Shown in pieces: positions 36,352-45,908 of a DNA stretch of 64,000 bases (position 1 is its first letter; the number at the start of each line of letters is the position of its first letter). The DNA comes from Ustulina deusta (lineage: Eukaryota; Ascomycota; Sordariomycetes; Xylariales; Xylariaceae): NCBI GenBank assembly GCA_023159155.1, contig JAJNNX010000027.1:124001-188000 (forward strand), written 5' to 3'. A program made the translations under genes and the position numbers. The notes beneath the pieces were generated by a model. The model did no database searches, was not told the origin of the DNA, and saw only the letters and a program-made list of their open reading frames with translations.

Positions 36352-36425
36352 AATGGGATGGCCCAGCTGATAGGGCGTTCTATTAATATGATGGGCGTAA
36401 TGTGAGAGACGCCGAACATCCATAT
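36352..36425 (+). other. tRNA-like relic resembling tRNA-Ile A-box
   Basis: TGGCCCAGCTGATAGGGCG at 36359-36377 closely resembles the D-arm of fungal tRNA-Ile, and is followed at the right distance by TCTATTAATATGATG. The B-box position reads GCCGAACATCC, which is degenerate, and no acceptor stem forms. Probably a dead tRNA copy or SINE head. Confidence 0.3.
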
Positions 36426-37710
36426 TACCCTAGGTACACAAGCACATAACGTACATAGAGAACAAATGTGGAATATCTTTTGACAATCGAGCGAACTCGG
36501 CCCCAAGGTACACGACCTACTACAGTTCTATAAAAAGCAAGAATGAGATACATGGTACATAGGACTGTAGTGCATTCTTGTCGACCCGCGACTTCGGGAC
36601 GCCCTAGAGTTCGTCGGCGAAATCAAGGAACAGGGGACGTGTCCAATCGCCTCGTGTTGCTGCATCTACTTAGTACCTTGCTTCGTGGCCACACTCGACA
36701 CGACAGGACACTAGTGCAGCAAGAAAAAGCAGTGTAAGTAAACAATAAGATATAGGTATAAGATACAGTATAGCGATCAACGTGGTTGCGACGATTGGTT
36801 GTGACTTGGCCAACATATCATACCTCGCACTCTCTTCTTCATCTTGCGTTATGAACCGATGGAAGAGGGAAGACCAGGCCGGAGCTGAAGCGCTCTGGTG
36901 TACAGCTACAAGCTAGCACTGGCTGATCTCACGGCTCTCGCCGCCTACTCACTGCTCCTCGCAGGATGACCTTGCAGGCGATGCTGTCCTGGCGCGGATC
37001 AGCCATGCGACAGGCGTTGATAGGCAACTAAGCCACCCGAGCAGAGAAGAGGTGCACAACAGCCCGGGAGCAGATAGCCTACCATGCTGCCTGTAAATGC
37101 AGTTCGGTTTGTGCCATGCGGCAGTGCGGTGCAGCCCAGGGAAATCTACTGGAGGCCAACACCAGGATCCTATCGACTTATGCGTACCTAGTCTAGTCGG
37201 AAGGGGGAATACGAGATCCAGGTATGCAGCTTACACTACCTAGTACACTGGGCAGAGTTGCAGTGGACACACAGTAGTTCACCTCTCCGGTTCCCATCGG
37301 TCTCGAGAGTGGGCCGAGACAGGGTTGGCCCCCAGCCTGCCACGCTTGGAGGTACCTACCTATTGTTACTTGCAGGACATACACTAGGTACATTGCGCGT
37401 ATCTTGCTCCTTATACCTATGCAGATCGATTTGAGGTTGGTGTTATCGGGACAACAGCCATCATTTTGAATCCCTCTTTCTTTTCCTCTTCATCCTTGCG
37501 TGGCTCTGTCTGTCTACTTGGCCCAATGATGTTCTACGCATATGAATGTTCTATTCATTTAGTAGAACGCTACCAAAGGAGTTATTGATCTACTACACTA
37601 GATACCTAGCGTGTACCAATCCGTTTAGGTCTCGCAGTCGGTTTGCTCGGCAGCAGGTTCCCCTCTATCAGCCGCACTGTCCGCGCGAAAACGGAAGCGA
37701 CCCCCAAAGA

Positions 37711-37739
37711 TACCTGAGGTAGATACCCTACCTCAGGTA
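37711..37739. repeat. Perfect 12-bp inverted repeat with 5-nt loop
   Basis: TACCTGAGGTAG (37711-37722), loop ATACC, CTACCTCAGGTA (37728-37739). It is built from the TACCT/AGGTA words that are common in these spacers and lies about 650 bp upstream of the next gene. It could be a palindromic protein-binding site or simply a product of that motif family. Confidence 0.8.
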
Positions 37740-38394
37740 CCTAACGGCAGATAATAGAGTACACCCAAGATAGGTTCATCCCGACTACAAGTAAGGTATA
37801 ATGGCGGGCGCCACTAGTGCTGGGCACTAACGTTACCTGCCTTAGTGAGGGTATCTATCGGCCAGCTTGCCAGGCTCCACGATCTAGCCTTATACACTCT
37901 TCTCACATAAAACTCCGAGAAGTTCAGACACTTTACGTGAAACTTACTTCTCTTGAAATTTCTCATTCAAACCTTAACATAACAATATCCCACTTTTGCT
38001 ATCCTTGGCTAATGCGACTTCAGTCTTAATGTCTATTAAGCATATATTAAGCATATCTTAGCGTTCTTGTGTCTCTGTCTCCGTCATCGTACAACCTCAA
38101 GCCCTAACGTCATTCGTTCCTCTTGTTCTTCTCTTATCCGTCATCTGACCTATCTATTACACCGCGATATTCTTCCCTCACGCTCTTACGGCACCGCACC
38201 ACTTGACTACTCCTGGCTCCAGATAGTCGGGTGAACCGAGCCTAGGGTATCCCCAGCTGCTGTTCGTTGGCTTTTGCTGCTCGCTCGCTGCCAACTTGTG
38301 ACCTAGGGCGAGCGATTGCGCCCGGGAGGAAATTGACGCCGGGCAAGCCGGCGTTTCTCCAAAGCCCTTCAGACATCGTCGAACAATACACATA

Positions 38395-39927
38395 ATGTCT
38401 GTCTTCTCGATAATAAAACGTGGGCGGGCACAGGCCAAGGAGCATAGCGCCAAACAAGCCGACAAAGACAAGGTGGAAGCTGTCAAGCTTCCCTACAGAC
38501 ATGTACCGACACATGCGGCCACCGATGCCATAGCTACTGCCCCCTCCTCCTGGAAACAGGGCGATAGATCCAAGATCAGAGAGCAGAATCGGAGGAGAAG
38601 TGCCATGGCGGCCAATGGCACGAGCCACAGCGGATTGCCGCGTGTTGCAAGCTCCCTAGCCAATGTTTCGTACCCTTCGGTCTACGCAAACCCTGTTGTT
38701 CCCCTTCCTAAGAACTATAGCTATAGTAGTATACCAAGCTCATGGCGTGAAAAGATGGGTAGCACACCGGAGGTTTCGGAAGGGGTAGACTACTTCAGTT
38801 ATCCAAGAGATGAGAAGGGGAAGGGGAAGGAGATAGTGCCGACATTTGTCATCGGTACGGGCGGTACGGCGAGTCCAGTGTTATCTTCCGGTCGGGCCAG
38901 CCCATTGTCAAGTAGAGGTAATTAGTTCACGTCTGGGAGCCTCTCCAAGATGGCTAATAGCGGAACAGCAGTGCCTGTAGATGTCGGTATCGGTGTAGCT
39001 GTCAGTCTGAGCGTGGAGACCTCAAGCGGGTCCGAGGACGAGAAGGAAATGAGACAACAGGTTATGAAGAACATTCCGTACAATCCTGAGCCGAGACCTC
39101 CGCCTTCGCGCGATAGTTCTACTACCGGTGAACATCTCCATCGTCTCCACCCCGCCCACGCGCGAAAAATGTCAGAATCGCGTACCCATTCTAACTCTGA
39201 TCGGCATTATCCTCCGCCCGCTAGAAGTACCTACTTCTCCGCACCTCGTCCAACAGGTCGCCGCGCCGATAGTGTGGATATGTCCATGTCGTCTGGTCCA
39301 GTCTTACCTGGGCAGGTCTACGGTCACACTGCGTCTTCAGCAGCTTCCTCGGTCACCTCGATTGGAATGGCGATTTCAACTGCTCCCACATCCGTAACCT
39401 CGACCCCGCCACCCTCGACCGTCGGAGATTTGACTGCTTCGGAGTCACAGCCTTTTCAATTTCCAACCGTCGACATAACTCCGCCTGTAATGCATCCACG
39501 AAAAGCTTTGTTTAGCGGACATCGAAGAACGTCGACCGACACTGTTCGGCCACCTTCCAATGAACCTCATGAGCGATCCCAATCGCAAGCCCCTTCGACT
39601 AGGGGGAGACGACTTTCTAAATCGAGATCTCGCCAGTCCGGTGAAAGTGATCGATCCGCAAGCGTCCGCAAGATTTCTGTGGGGGCGGTACCATGGATGA
39701 AGCCGACTTCGACGCAGATCGAAACTATATATCAGCCCAACCAACTTGAATCGAAGATGCCCTACAGTCTTTATGACTCTCATGCCACCTCGAAGTCGTC
39801 GCACGCTAGAGGGAGGAGGCTGAGTAAGGACCAACCTTCGAGCAATGTTCACACACACAACACGGAGACCAGCACGAAGCCTCGTTGGTCTTTCTTCGGC
39901 CGCAGGAATTCTATCACGGGAGCTTAG
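38395..39927 (+). CDS. Conserved fungal disordered Ser/Arg-rich protein
   Basis: Two exons, 38395-38917 and 38981-39927, coding 489 aa. The frame has an apparent in-frame TAG at 38923-38925, but a 63-bp intron (GTAATT donor, CTAAT branch-like site, CTGTAG acceptor) removes it and keeps phase. The N-terminus, with RAQAKEHSAKQADKDKVEAVKLPYRHVPTHAATDAI and SSWKQGDRSKI, matches a type of ascomycete protein I recall as conserved but uncharacterised. The rest is Ser/Pro/Thr-rich and predicted disordered, with basic patches GRRLSKSRSR and RGRRLSK, ending in RWSFFGRRNSITGA. No membrane segment, signal peptide or enzyme motif is seen. The repeated RRLSK basic-serine motifs look like kinase sites (inference). 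If the intron is not spliced, the product would end at residue 176. Confidence 0.7.
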
Positions 39928-42900
39928 CATCTATCGGCGCTTCACACATGAGTGGTCAGTCTTTAGTGCCATCTCTTTTGTTACTTCAGGGAAGATAGCC
40001 CTTGAAATTGGGCCAGTGCTACCGTAATGGCGTACTCTGGATTTCATACCCGATACCAGCACAGCAACGCTATGATGCTCTATTCCCATACTTTGAGCAA
40101 GCAGCCCTCTTCTGGAGACACTTTGATCATTTGCTATCGATGATCGCATACACATGTATAGCAGGCAGTTCAATCAGGGACGTTCCTTTTATTGGATGGG
40201 GCTTTGCATGAACCCTTGTCATTGAATCCACGGATATGGCACCTTATTAATCAACAAACCATAGGCAGGAAGTAAATAATCCAGATGCCTTAACTTTGCA
40301 GCTATAATGAATAGCTGGCTTTATCACAATACAGAGCCTGACCTCCCTATTTCCAAACTCGTGCAGATGCGAGCTGGGGACGCGTATCCTGAGGTGTTTA
40401 CGGATATGGCCGCGTGTATACGCAGTGGATAGACTAGCCGTGGAAACTATTTGCTAGCGTCAATGCTGCGCCAAACCCACAGCACTAACTACTTCAGTTG
40501 GGTATCCAGATCAGAATCCAGACGGTGCACTAAGGTAGACTAGCTGTTCTGGGACGAGGAGTCTTGTTCTAGATCACAGATTCGGTTACGCTAAGAAGTG
40601 CATGCCCAATCAAGTTTCCCAAACGAGCCCTGGCTACACTTCAGGCAAGCGACGAAAGACCCCTGGAACCTTGGACACGTGGTGAATGTTTCTCCATCGC
40701 CTGCGCCGAACCCATAAAGCCACAAGCGACGAGCTGATAAACTGGGCGCATCACAGTCGAGGTCTCAGAGGCGATCGCATCCTCACTGGACCTCAGATCG
40801 GCCTGGCCAGATAGTGCCGAGCCCGATAGCTGTTGCTCGAGCTGATCATTACCAGGGTAAGTCATGAGGTGCTCTTCAAGAATTTGAGGAATCTTATCTA
40901 GATAGTATACACTACCTATGGTTGATCTTGACGTTGAGGCTCTTCGCTTGAACGACACAAATAGCGGGCCTGTGCTACATATGGTTCCGTCCATTTAGAG
41001 ACGAAAGAGAGCGTATTATCAAATTTGAGGGTCCCTCCTCTCAGTTGTCCACACAAAGTTCGTGGCTCTTCAAATTCGCCCACGCACGCATGACTGGCGA
41101 CAATCCCACCCCAAGCTCTTAGCTTCTGACTACAATATAATAAGTTTTTATAACCAGCTGGTGGTGCTTAGTGTACTGAAGCACCGACGCCACAAATGAA
41201 GCAATCAACTGCCGGGTCTGGATTCAAACGCCTCCAACTTTTCTTCTTCTCCACAATGCCGAGGGAAGCATGTAATTTCTGGAGGGCTGCGAAGGAGCTG
41301 ACGGTTAGCTCTTATGATGAACCCCGGATTAGTAAAAATTACTTAACTATTCTGGGCTTATATAATGTGCTTTAGCGAGATAACCTGGGCATTTTGATAT
41401 TAAGCAATGCCAGGAATTGGGGTAGTATATACTTGCCGCTGTTGTAACCTTAAGTATATCGCTATAGGTAAGCACCTGGGCATTAGCGCATGACCCGCGG
41501 TCTTTGCTTGATCGATTTTGGCCGGGAGCTGGCTGATATCCCAAACCACCTGTGTCCGTACAACCCTCATGCTCTGTGGTTCAAGAAACAAAACTGGGAG
41601 CCTGCTGTCCTACCACCGCTTGCTCGAGATACGTTACGACGTGTAGCGCGCTGGCACTGTCAATCGAGTACAAATGTTCTACAGCATGATTCTATCGATC
41701 CAAGTGAGGTCGTCTCTGCCCGGGGTTTCGAAATGTTCGCTCCACCACCATCTCGAGAGGTGGCCAGCCGTTTCAAGGATTATTAAATAAACCAGCCAAC
41801 CTGCCAAGTCCGGACGGCACTGTCGCAACGGAATGAAACCCCGTCCCTGTGTGAATCCCCCAGCCTGCGCCGGCAGGGGATCCCTGACCCCTGATGAGCA
41901 GCTGAAGCTATTTTCAGGCATTTCCCAATCACGCCATTTGTGCAATCAATGACAATGCCACCAAATCACTAATACTCTATCGCATGTATGTTGCTTTTGA
42001 TCATAAGACTTACCTATAAGACTTCAACAAATAATAGGCGGTCCCGGAATGTCACAGTAATGGCTCTGGCATGAGGACATCCATCCAAGTTGAGCACAGA
42101 AGGGAACACTAGGTATCACCGCGTGGCCATCAAGGGGAGACAGGTTGTTTCTCAAAACCCCACACTTTTGCATTCCAGGTCCAAGCGAAAAGGGGGCCGG
42201 CCACAATAGGATAGGCAGCAGAATCCTCTTGGCCGGTTCCAATCCTAACTCGCATCGCCGCGCAACTTGTACACCAGGCTCAGCTGCAAGGCATCATGTC
42301 TACCAGACTCGAACGCAAAGAATTGACTGATTGATGAGTGTGGCAGTCCTCCCATATTGAAGCCGTTATTCTAACATGACATAGCTAATACTCTGTGAAG
42401 CGGTGGCACACTCGGTAACGCTGCTTATCAGGACCCCCACGACATGCTGGCCTTACTATGTGTCTTAAGTGTTCCCTCCACCGAGTAGTAAGACCCGGGT
42501 GACTCTGGTGTGCGCTCTCGCCTGCCATGTCACTCTTTTTCTAGGAACAAAGCCCGGCAAGGAGTCCTAGCCATACGGTGGTGTAGAGGTACCGTCGGCT
42601 TCTCCCGTTGGCAACGTCAGAAGATGCAATCTCCGGGAGCCCGGCGCGTATCCACCCGGCAACTTCAATACACACATACACACACACACACAATGTCTCA
42701 GCACCTACACATGTCCCCGTACTTGCTACGGTAAACTCGAAGATGCTACGCTAATATCAGGGCACGGCGGCCCATGACTTGTGGTCCCATGCAGACACGC
42801 ACCCACCGTATTCGATGCAGCATCGCACGTCGTAGTTGTTACTGGATGCTGCTTTTCTGTTATCGTATCAGATTGCATACCTGCAGTAAAGCTTCGACCC

Positions 42901-43703
42901 TGCGCTTCAGCCGGTTTACTGCCTACTACCTCGCATGAGAACCGATTGGTGGCCCAGCAAATAGCTTGAAGCGGTACATCATGATGCGAGAAAAACGCCC
43001 CGACAGAATATTTAAAACCTATGTACCTAGCGGTATTCCATTTTTGTGATTTTGTATTATTTTTTTTGGGTTCTGTTTTGGTTAGGGCTTGGCATGAGAA
43101 GCCGTGCACGGCGAGGTTTAGAAGAAAGTGACACGTCACATTGAAGATCGATATATATGCTCCGTATACCACCCTCCACGACAGATTAAACGTTGCAGTT
43201 GATTCCGTTGCACGAGAGATAAATACGTTTGAAGTTGAAGCATCTCACACTGCATATCACGGGAGGAAATGCCCGGATGCTTGTGACTGGAAAAGCTCTC
43301 CTGCCTGGCCAAGTAAGTCCCACGTCTCGAGTGTAGTGGATTGTGGACAATGACGAGCTGCTGCAGGTCCGAAGAAGAAGAAGAGGGGCATCGATCTCTC
43401 TATTTACACAGTACAGGTCGACATCCTGGTGTGTGACACCTCCTTCCGTTAGGTGTCTTCACGGCTCTACATCCGCGCGCGCAACGACGTGATCCGGAAA
43501 TTGATTGGGACAACGACACCAACCGCATCACGTGTCTCGTGTTGTTCTTTTAACATGGTTGGGCGATGACAATCGAGAGAGAGAGTCCAAGATAAGAACC
43601 CGTCCCATCAAACAGCCAGAAATTGGAATGAGAAGGAACATCGCGCCCCGGTGCTGCGCTCCCCACAGGCGATCGTCTCGCTCCCCACGTTCGTTGAAGC
43701 ACC
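39928..43703. other. 3.8-kb gene-poor region
   Basis: No gene recognised. Open frames at 41490-41786 (+) and 42726-43172 (-) have no family features. A (CA) repeat is at 42671-42692, and AAG-rich simple sequence is near 43370-43385. The last 300 bp probably hold the promoter of the P-loop kinase gene. Confidence 0.5.
42671..42692. repeat. (CA)n microsatellite
   Basis: CA dinucleotide repeat of about eleven units with one TA interruption, in the intergenic region. Confidence 0.9.
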
Positions 43704-44330
43704 ATGGATTCGTCGCGCAGGCGGATCATCCAAATGTCAGGACCGCCAGGGTCGGGCAAAAGCACGTTGGCGAGGCTTCTCGCACGCTCTCTTGACGCCG
43801 TAGTGATCAACCACGACCTCATCAAGGCCTTCTTCCTCGACTCCAGCTTCTCGTTCCTGGATTCGGCCAGGCTCACGTACCGGCTGGACTGGGCTCTGGC
43901 GGAGGATATGATCCAACAAGGACGCAGCGTCGTGGTCGACAGCGTGTGCAACTACGAGGAGGTCCTGGCGCGGGGGACGGCGCTGGCAGAGAGGTACGAC
44001 TATTCATACTGGTATGTCGAGTGCAGGGTCGAGGACCCAGATCTACTGGATCGCAGGCTACACACTCGAGTCCCGTTGCGAAATCAGCGTACCGGCGTAA
44101 ATGAGCCGCCGCCTGGCGCCGTCTGTGGTATGACGGGGACAAGCGAAGATTGCGCTGTGCTTTTCAGGAAATGGATGAATCCGCGTCGTCCAGATAACGC
44201 TGAAGCGCGCATCGTTGTCGACTCAGCTCGTGGCCCAGAGGAATGCCTGAAGGCTGTAATGCAACGGCTCGGGCCCCAGCGTGGCGAACAATTGCAGGAC
44301 GATGCTGAGAGTCGCTCAGTATGCCATTAA
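43704..44330 (+). CDS. P-loop ATP-binding protein, AAA_33/zeta-like small kinase
   Basis: Single exon coding 208 aa; start in a good context (CACCATGG). The Walker A motif GPPGSGKST is at residues 13-21, and the INHDLIKAF segment follows, as in small-molecule kinases of the AAA_33 group. VVVDSVCNYEEVL fits the second conserved strand, with its aspartate in the Walker-B-like position. RLHTRVPLRNQRTGVNEPPPG contains the arginines of the lid. The C-terminal part VVDSARGPEECLKAVMQRL is also typical. Predicted to phosphorylate a small molecule or RNA end; the substrate is unknown. No introns, no targeting signal. It lies beside decayed genes and is probably accessory rather than core. The protein family call is firm at the fold level only. 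Confidence 0.75.
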   Translation: MDSSRRRIIQMSGPPGSGKSTLARLLARSLDAVVINHDLIKAFFLDSSFSFLDSARLTYRLDWALAEDMIQQGRSVVVDSVCNYEEVLARGTALAERYDYSYWYVECRVEDPDLLDRRLHTRVPLRNQRTGVNEPPPGAVCGMTGTSEDCAVLFRKWMNPRRPDNAEARIVVDSARGPEECLKAVMQRLGPQRGEQLQDDAESRSVCH

Positions 44331-44658
44331 AACCCTCATCATAATCCGTAATGAAGCTGCGCAGCAGCTAGATTGTCCCAGGGAGACTCGTGGGAGGCGA
44401 GTCTGGAAAAGGAATAGACGGAATTCTGCACCACATGCACCAAAGGATATATACCCTTGCCCTCTTCATGGATAGGGGATTATTTACCAACACATCATCT
44501 ATTAGTCTCATTTGTTAGTATTAGTGCCTATTACATCAAAACTCAAGATTGAACAAGCTCCCTCATGAAACGTTCGTCTCATAGACGTCCCCCCCCCGAT
44601 GAACCCAACAGTGTGTATTCCACCAACGACACATGATGAAACCCTCATTGACTCTCGC
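44331..44658. other. Short intergenic gap
   Basis: Between the P-loop kinase and the decayed gene on the other strand. Contains a C-run at 44590-44597. Nothing else seen. Confidence 0.5.
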
Positions 44659-45572
44659 TCAAGGTGGTGGGGGCGTGCTCTCGTACACGCGCTGCACAGA
44701 TTCTGCTTTCCCCAAAAGAGTGGCAAGATGTTCGAATGCGATGTGTAGAGTAGCGTTCTGGCCATCGGCGGGTAACAAATGACGCTCCTCGAGTGGCAAG
44801 AAGGACACGAATGGTAGTTTGAGCTCGCCCGGAACAGGCTCGCCCCATGCGCCGCGGAACACAGCGGCTTTTCGGGACGTTATTTGAATTCCAGTGTCTG
44901 TTTCGTCGGTCGTTAGAAGACTGACCGATCCGCTGTAGTGAGCTCCTCTGCGTTGCTGGTATTCAATATTAAATCTAACAAAAGTTGTAATATTTCCGTG
45001 CTGCTTAATAAGCCAATCTATAGGGTTGCTATCTTTATAACTCCAGTTGATCTCGTAGATAAACGTTGGGTAAAAATAATTGTTATATTAATACTAGCCA
45101 TTAGGAAAGCGGTGCAACGTTGGTTTTCTGCGTGTGTTTTTTTGCTCGATATAGGTGTGACTAGCTGGATCAATTTTTACGAAAAATGGCTTGAGAGAAG
45201 GGACCTCTGTTGCAATGCGTTGAAGCTCGGCGTAAACCGCTTGTTGGAACAGTACTTTGAAAACCTCGTAGATAGGATCCGCTATAAAACGAAGGGTTAG
45301 CAGCCCGTGCTCTTGATCCCAATTGTATCGAATCTTTTGGCAAAAGAACCGCCGCACTTCCTCTTGCTCTTCGATTTTCTCAGCAGCAACTCAAAAGACT
45401 GTTGGCTTAGGTAGAAGAATTCATTCTCGTCGAAGCAATATTCGCAGAACGCAGCGTAGATAACTTTATATGCTTGGGAGATAACCGCTTCATCAGATGT
45501 GTTACGGTCGGCGTCGGCGGAGGAGGAGTGCTGAGGAGATGGCAGCATATTCGCAGACGGAGTCGCGGGCAT
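44659..45572 (-). pseudogene. Decayed gene of an unrecognised fungal family
   Basis: Minus-strand reading from about 45572 gives MPATPSANML and a stretch to YLSQQSFE; it then continues only after a frameshift near 45375 as AEKIEEQEEVRRFFC and YNWDQEHGLLTLRFIADP. In that frame two stops, TAG (45094-45096) and TAA (45088-45090), interrupt it. The same frame resumes as FIYEINWSYKDSNPIDWL and runs to VYESTPPPP. TAG and TAA could each derive from CAG and CAA by C-to-T change at CpA, the RIP signature, and the surrounding 200 bp are AT-rich and TpA-rich. The layout loosely recalls a fungal accessory family of 250-300 aa that I cannot name with confidence. A small intron over the stops cannot be fully excluded, but the frameshift argues for decay. 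Confidence 0.6.
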
Positions 45573-45908
45573 CGCTAAGATAATGCTTGATGATGAAAGG
45601 CCGAGATGGCAAGGTGTCCGTCCGTGTGCCTCCAATACAGTCCGAGGTCTGATCTGAAGGTCTGTATTGAGTATGATTGTAGAAGAAAACCAACCAGGGT
45701 CCCTGGCTAAGGTGGGAGGTACTTACATCCATATGCCCCATTTCTAGAGTGGGTCGGTACCTGGAGCTCAGGCCACAATCACAGCGTCGTCGTATTTATT
45801 TAAAAAGCATATACCAGTAAAGCGATCTCCTAGCCAAGACCTCAATTGACAAGATCAGCGGTTATTTCTGTCCCGGTAGAACTACTTAAGGGAACTAATA
45901 TATACAAT
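45573..45908. other. Short intergenic gap
   Basis: Between the decayed gene and the 3' end of the galactose-oxidase-like gene. Nothing recognised. Confidence 0.5.

Larger units (their letters stand above)
31302..38394. other. 7-kb gene-poor region
   Basis: No open frame here shows family features, codon logic or splice-joined continuity. Up to about 31900 it is GC-rich with short direct repeats (GTGGCTCGTGGCTCGTGG near 31779) and probably includes the PSY2 promoter. From 32160 to 37750 many TAGGTACC/TACCTACC words occur, along with two tRNA-like relics and a perfect 12-bp hairpin, which are listed separately. From 37880 to 38394 it is CT-rich and probably the promoter or leader of the next gene. 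Confidence 0.55.

Noticed and set aside
38918..38949. A 32-bp intron ending at CCAAG in the disordered-protein gene
   Set aside because: Below the usual minimum size and not in phase; the 63-bp alternative is in phase with a branch-like site.
41490..41786. Plus-strand open frame of 98 codons in a gene-poor spacer
   Set aside because: Methionine-started frame without motif or flanking exon.
42726..43172. Minus-strand open frame of 148 codons
   Set aside because: No family features; it includes low-complexity Lys/Asn and Thr runs and lies in a gene-poor spacer.
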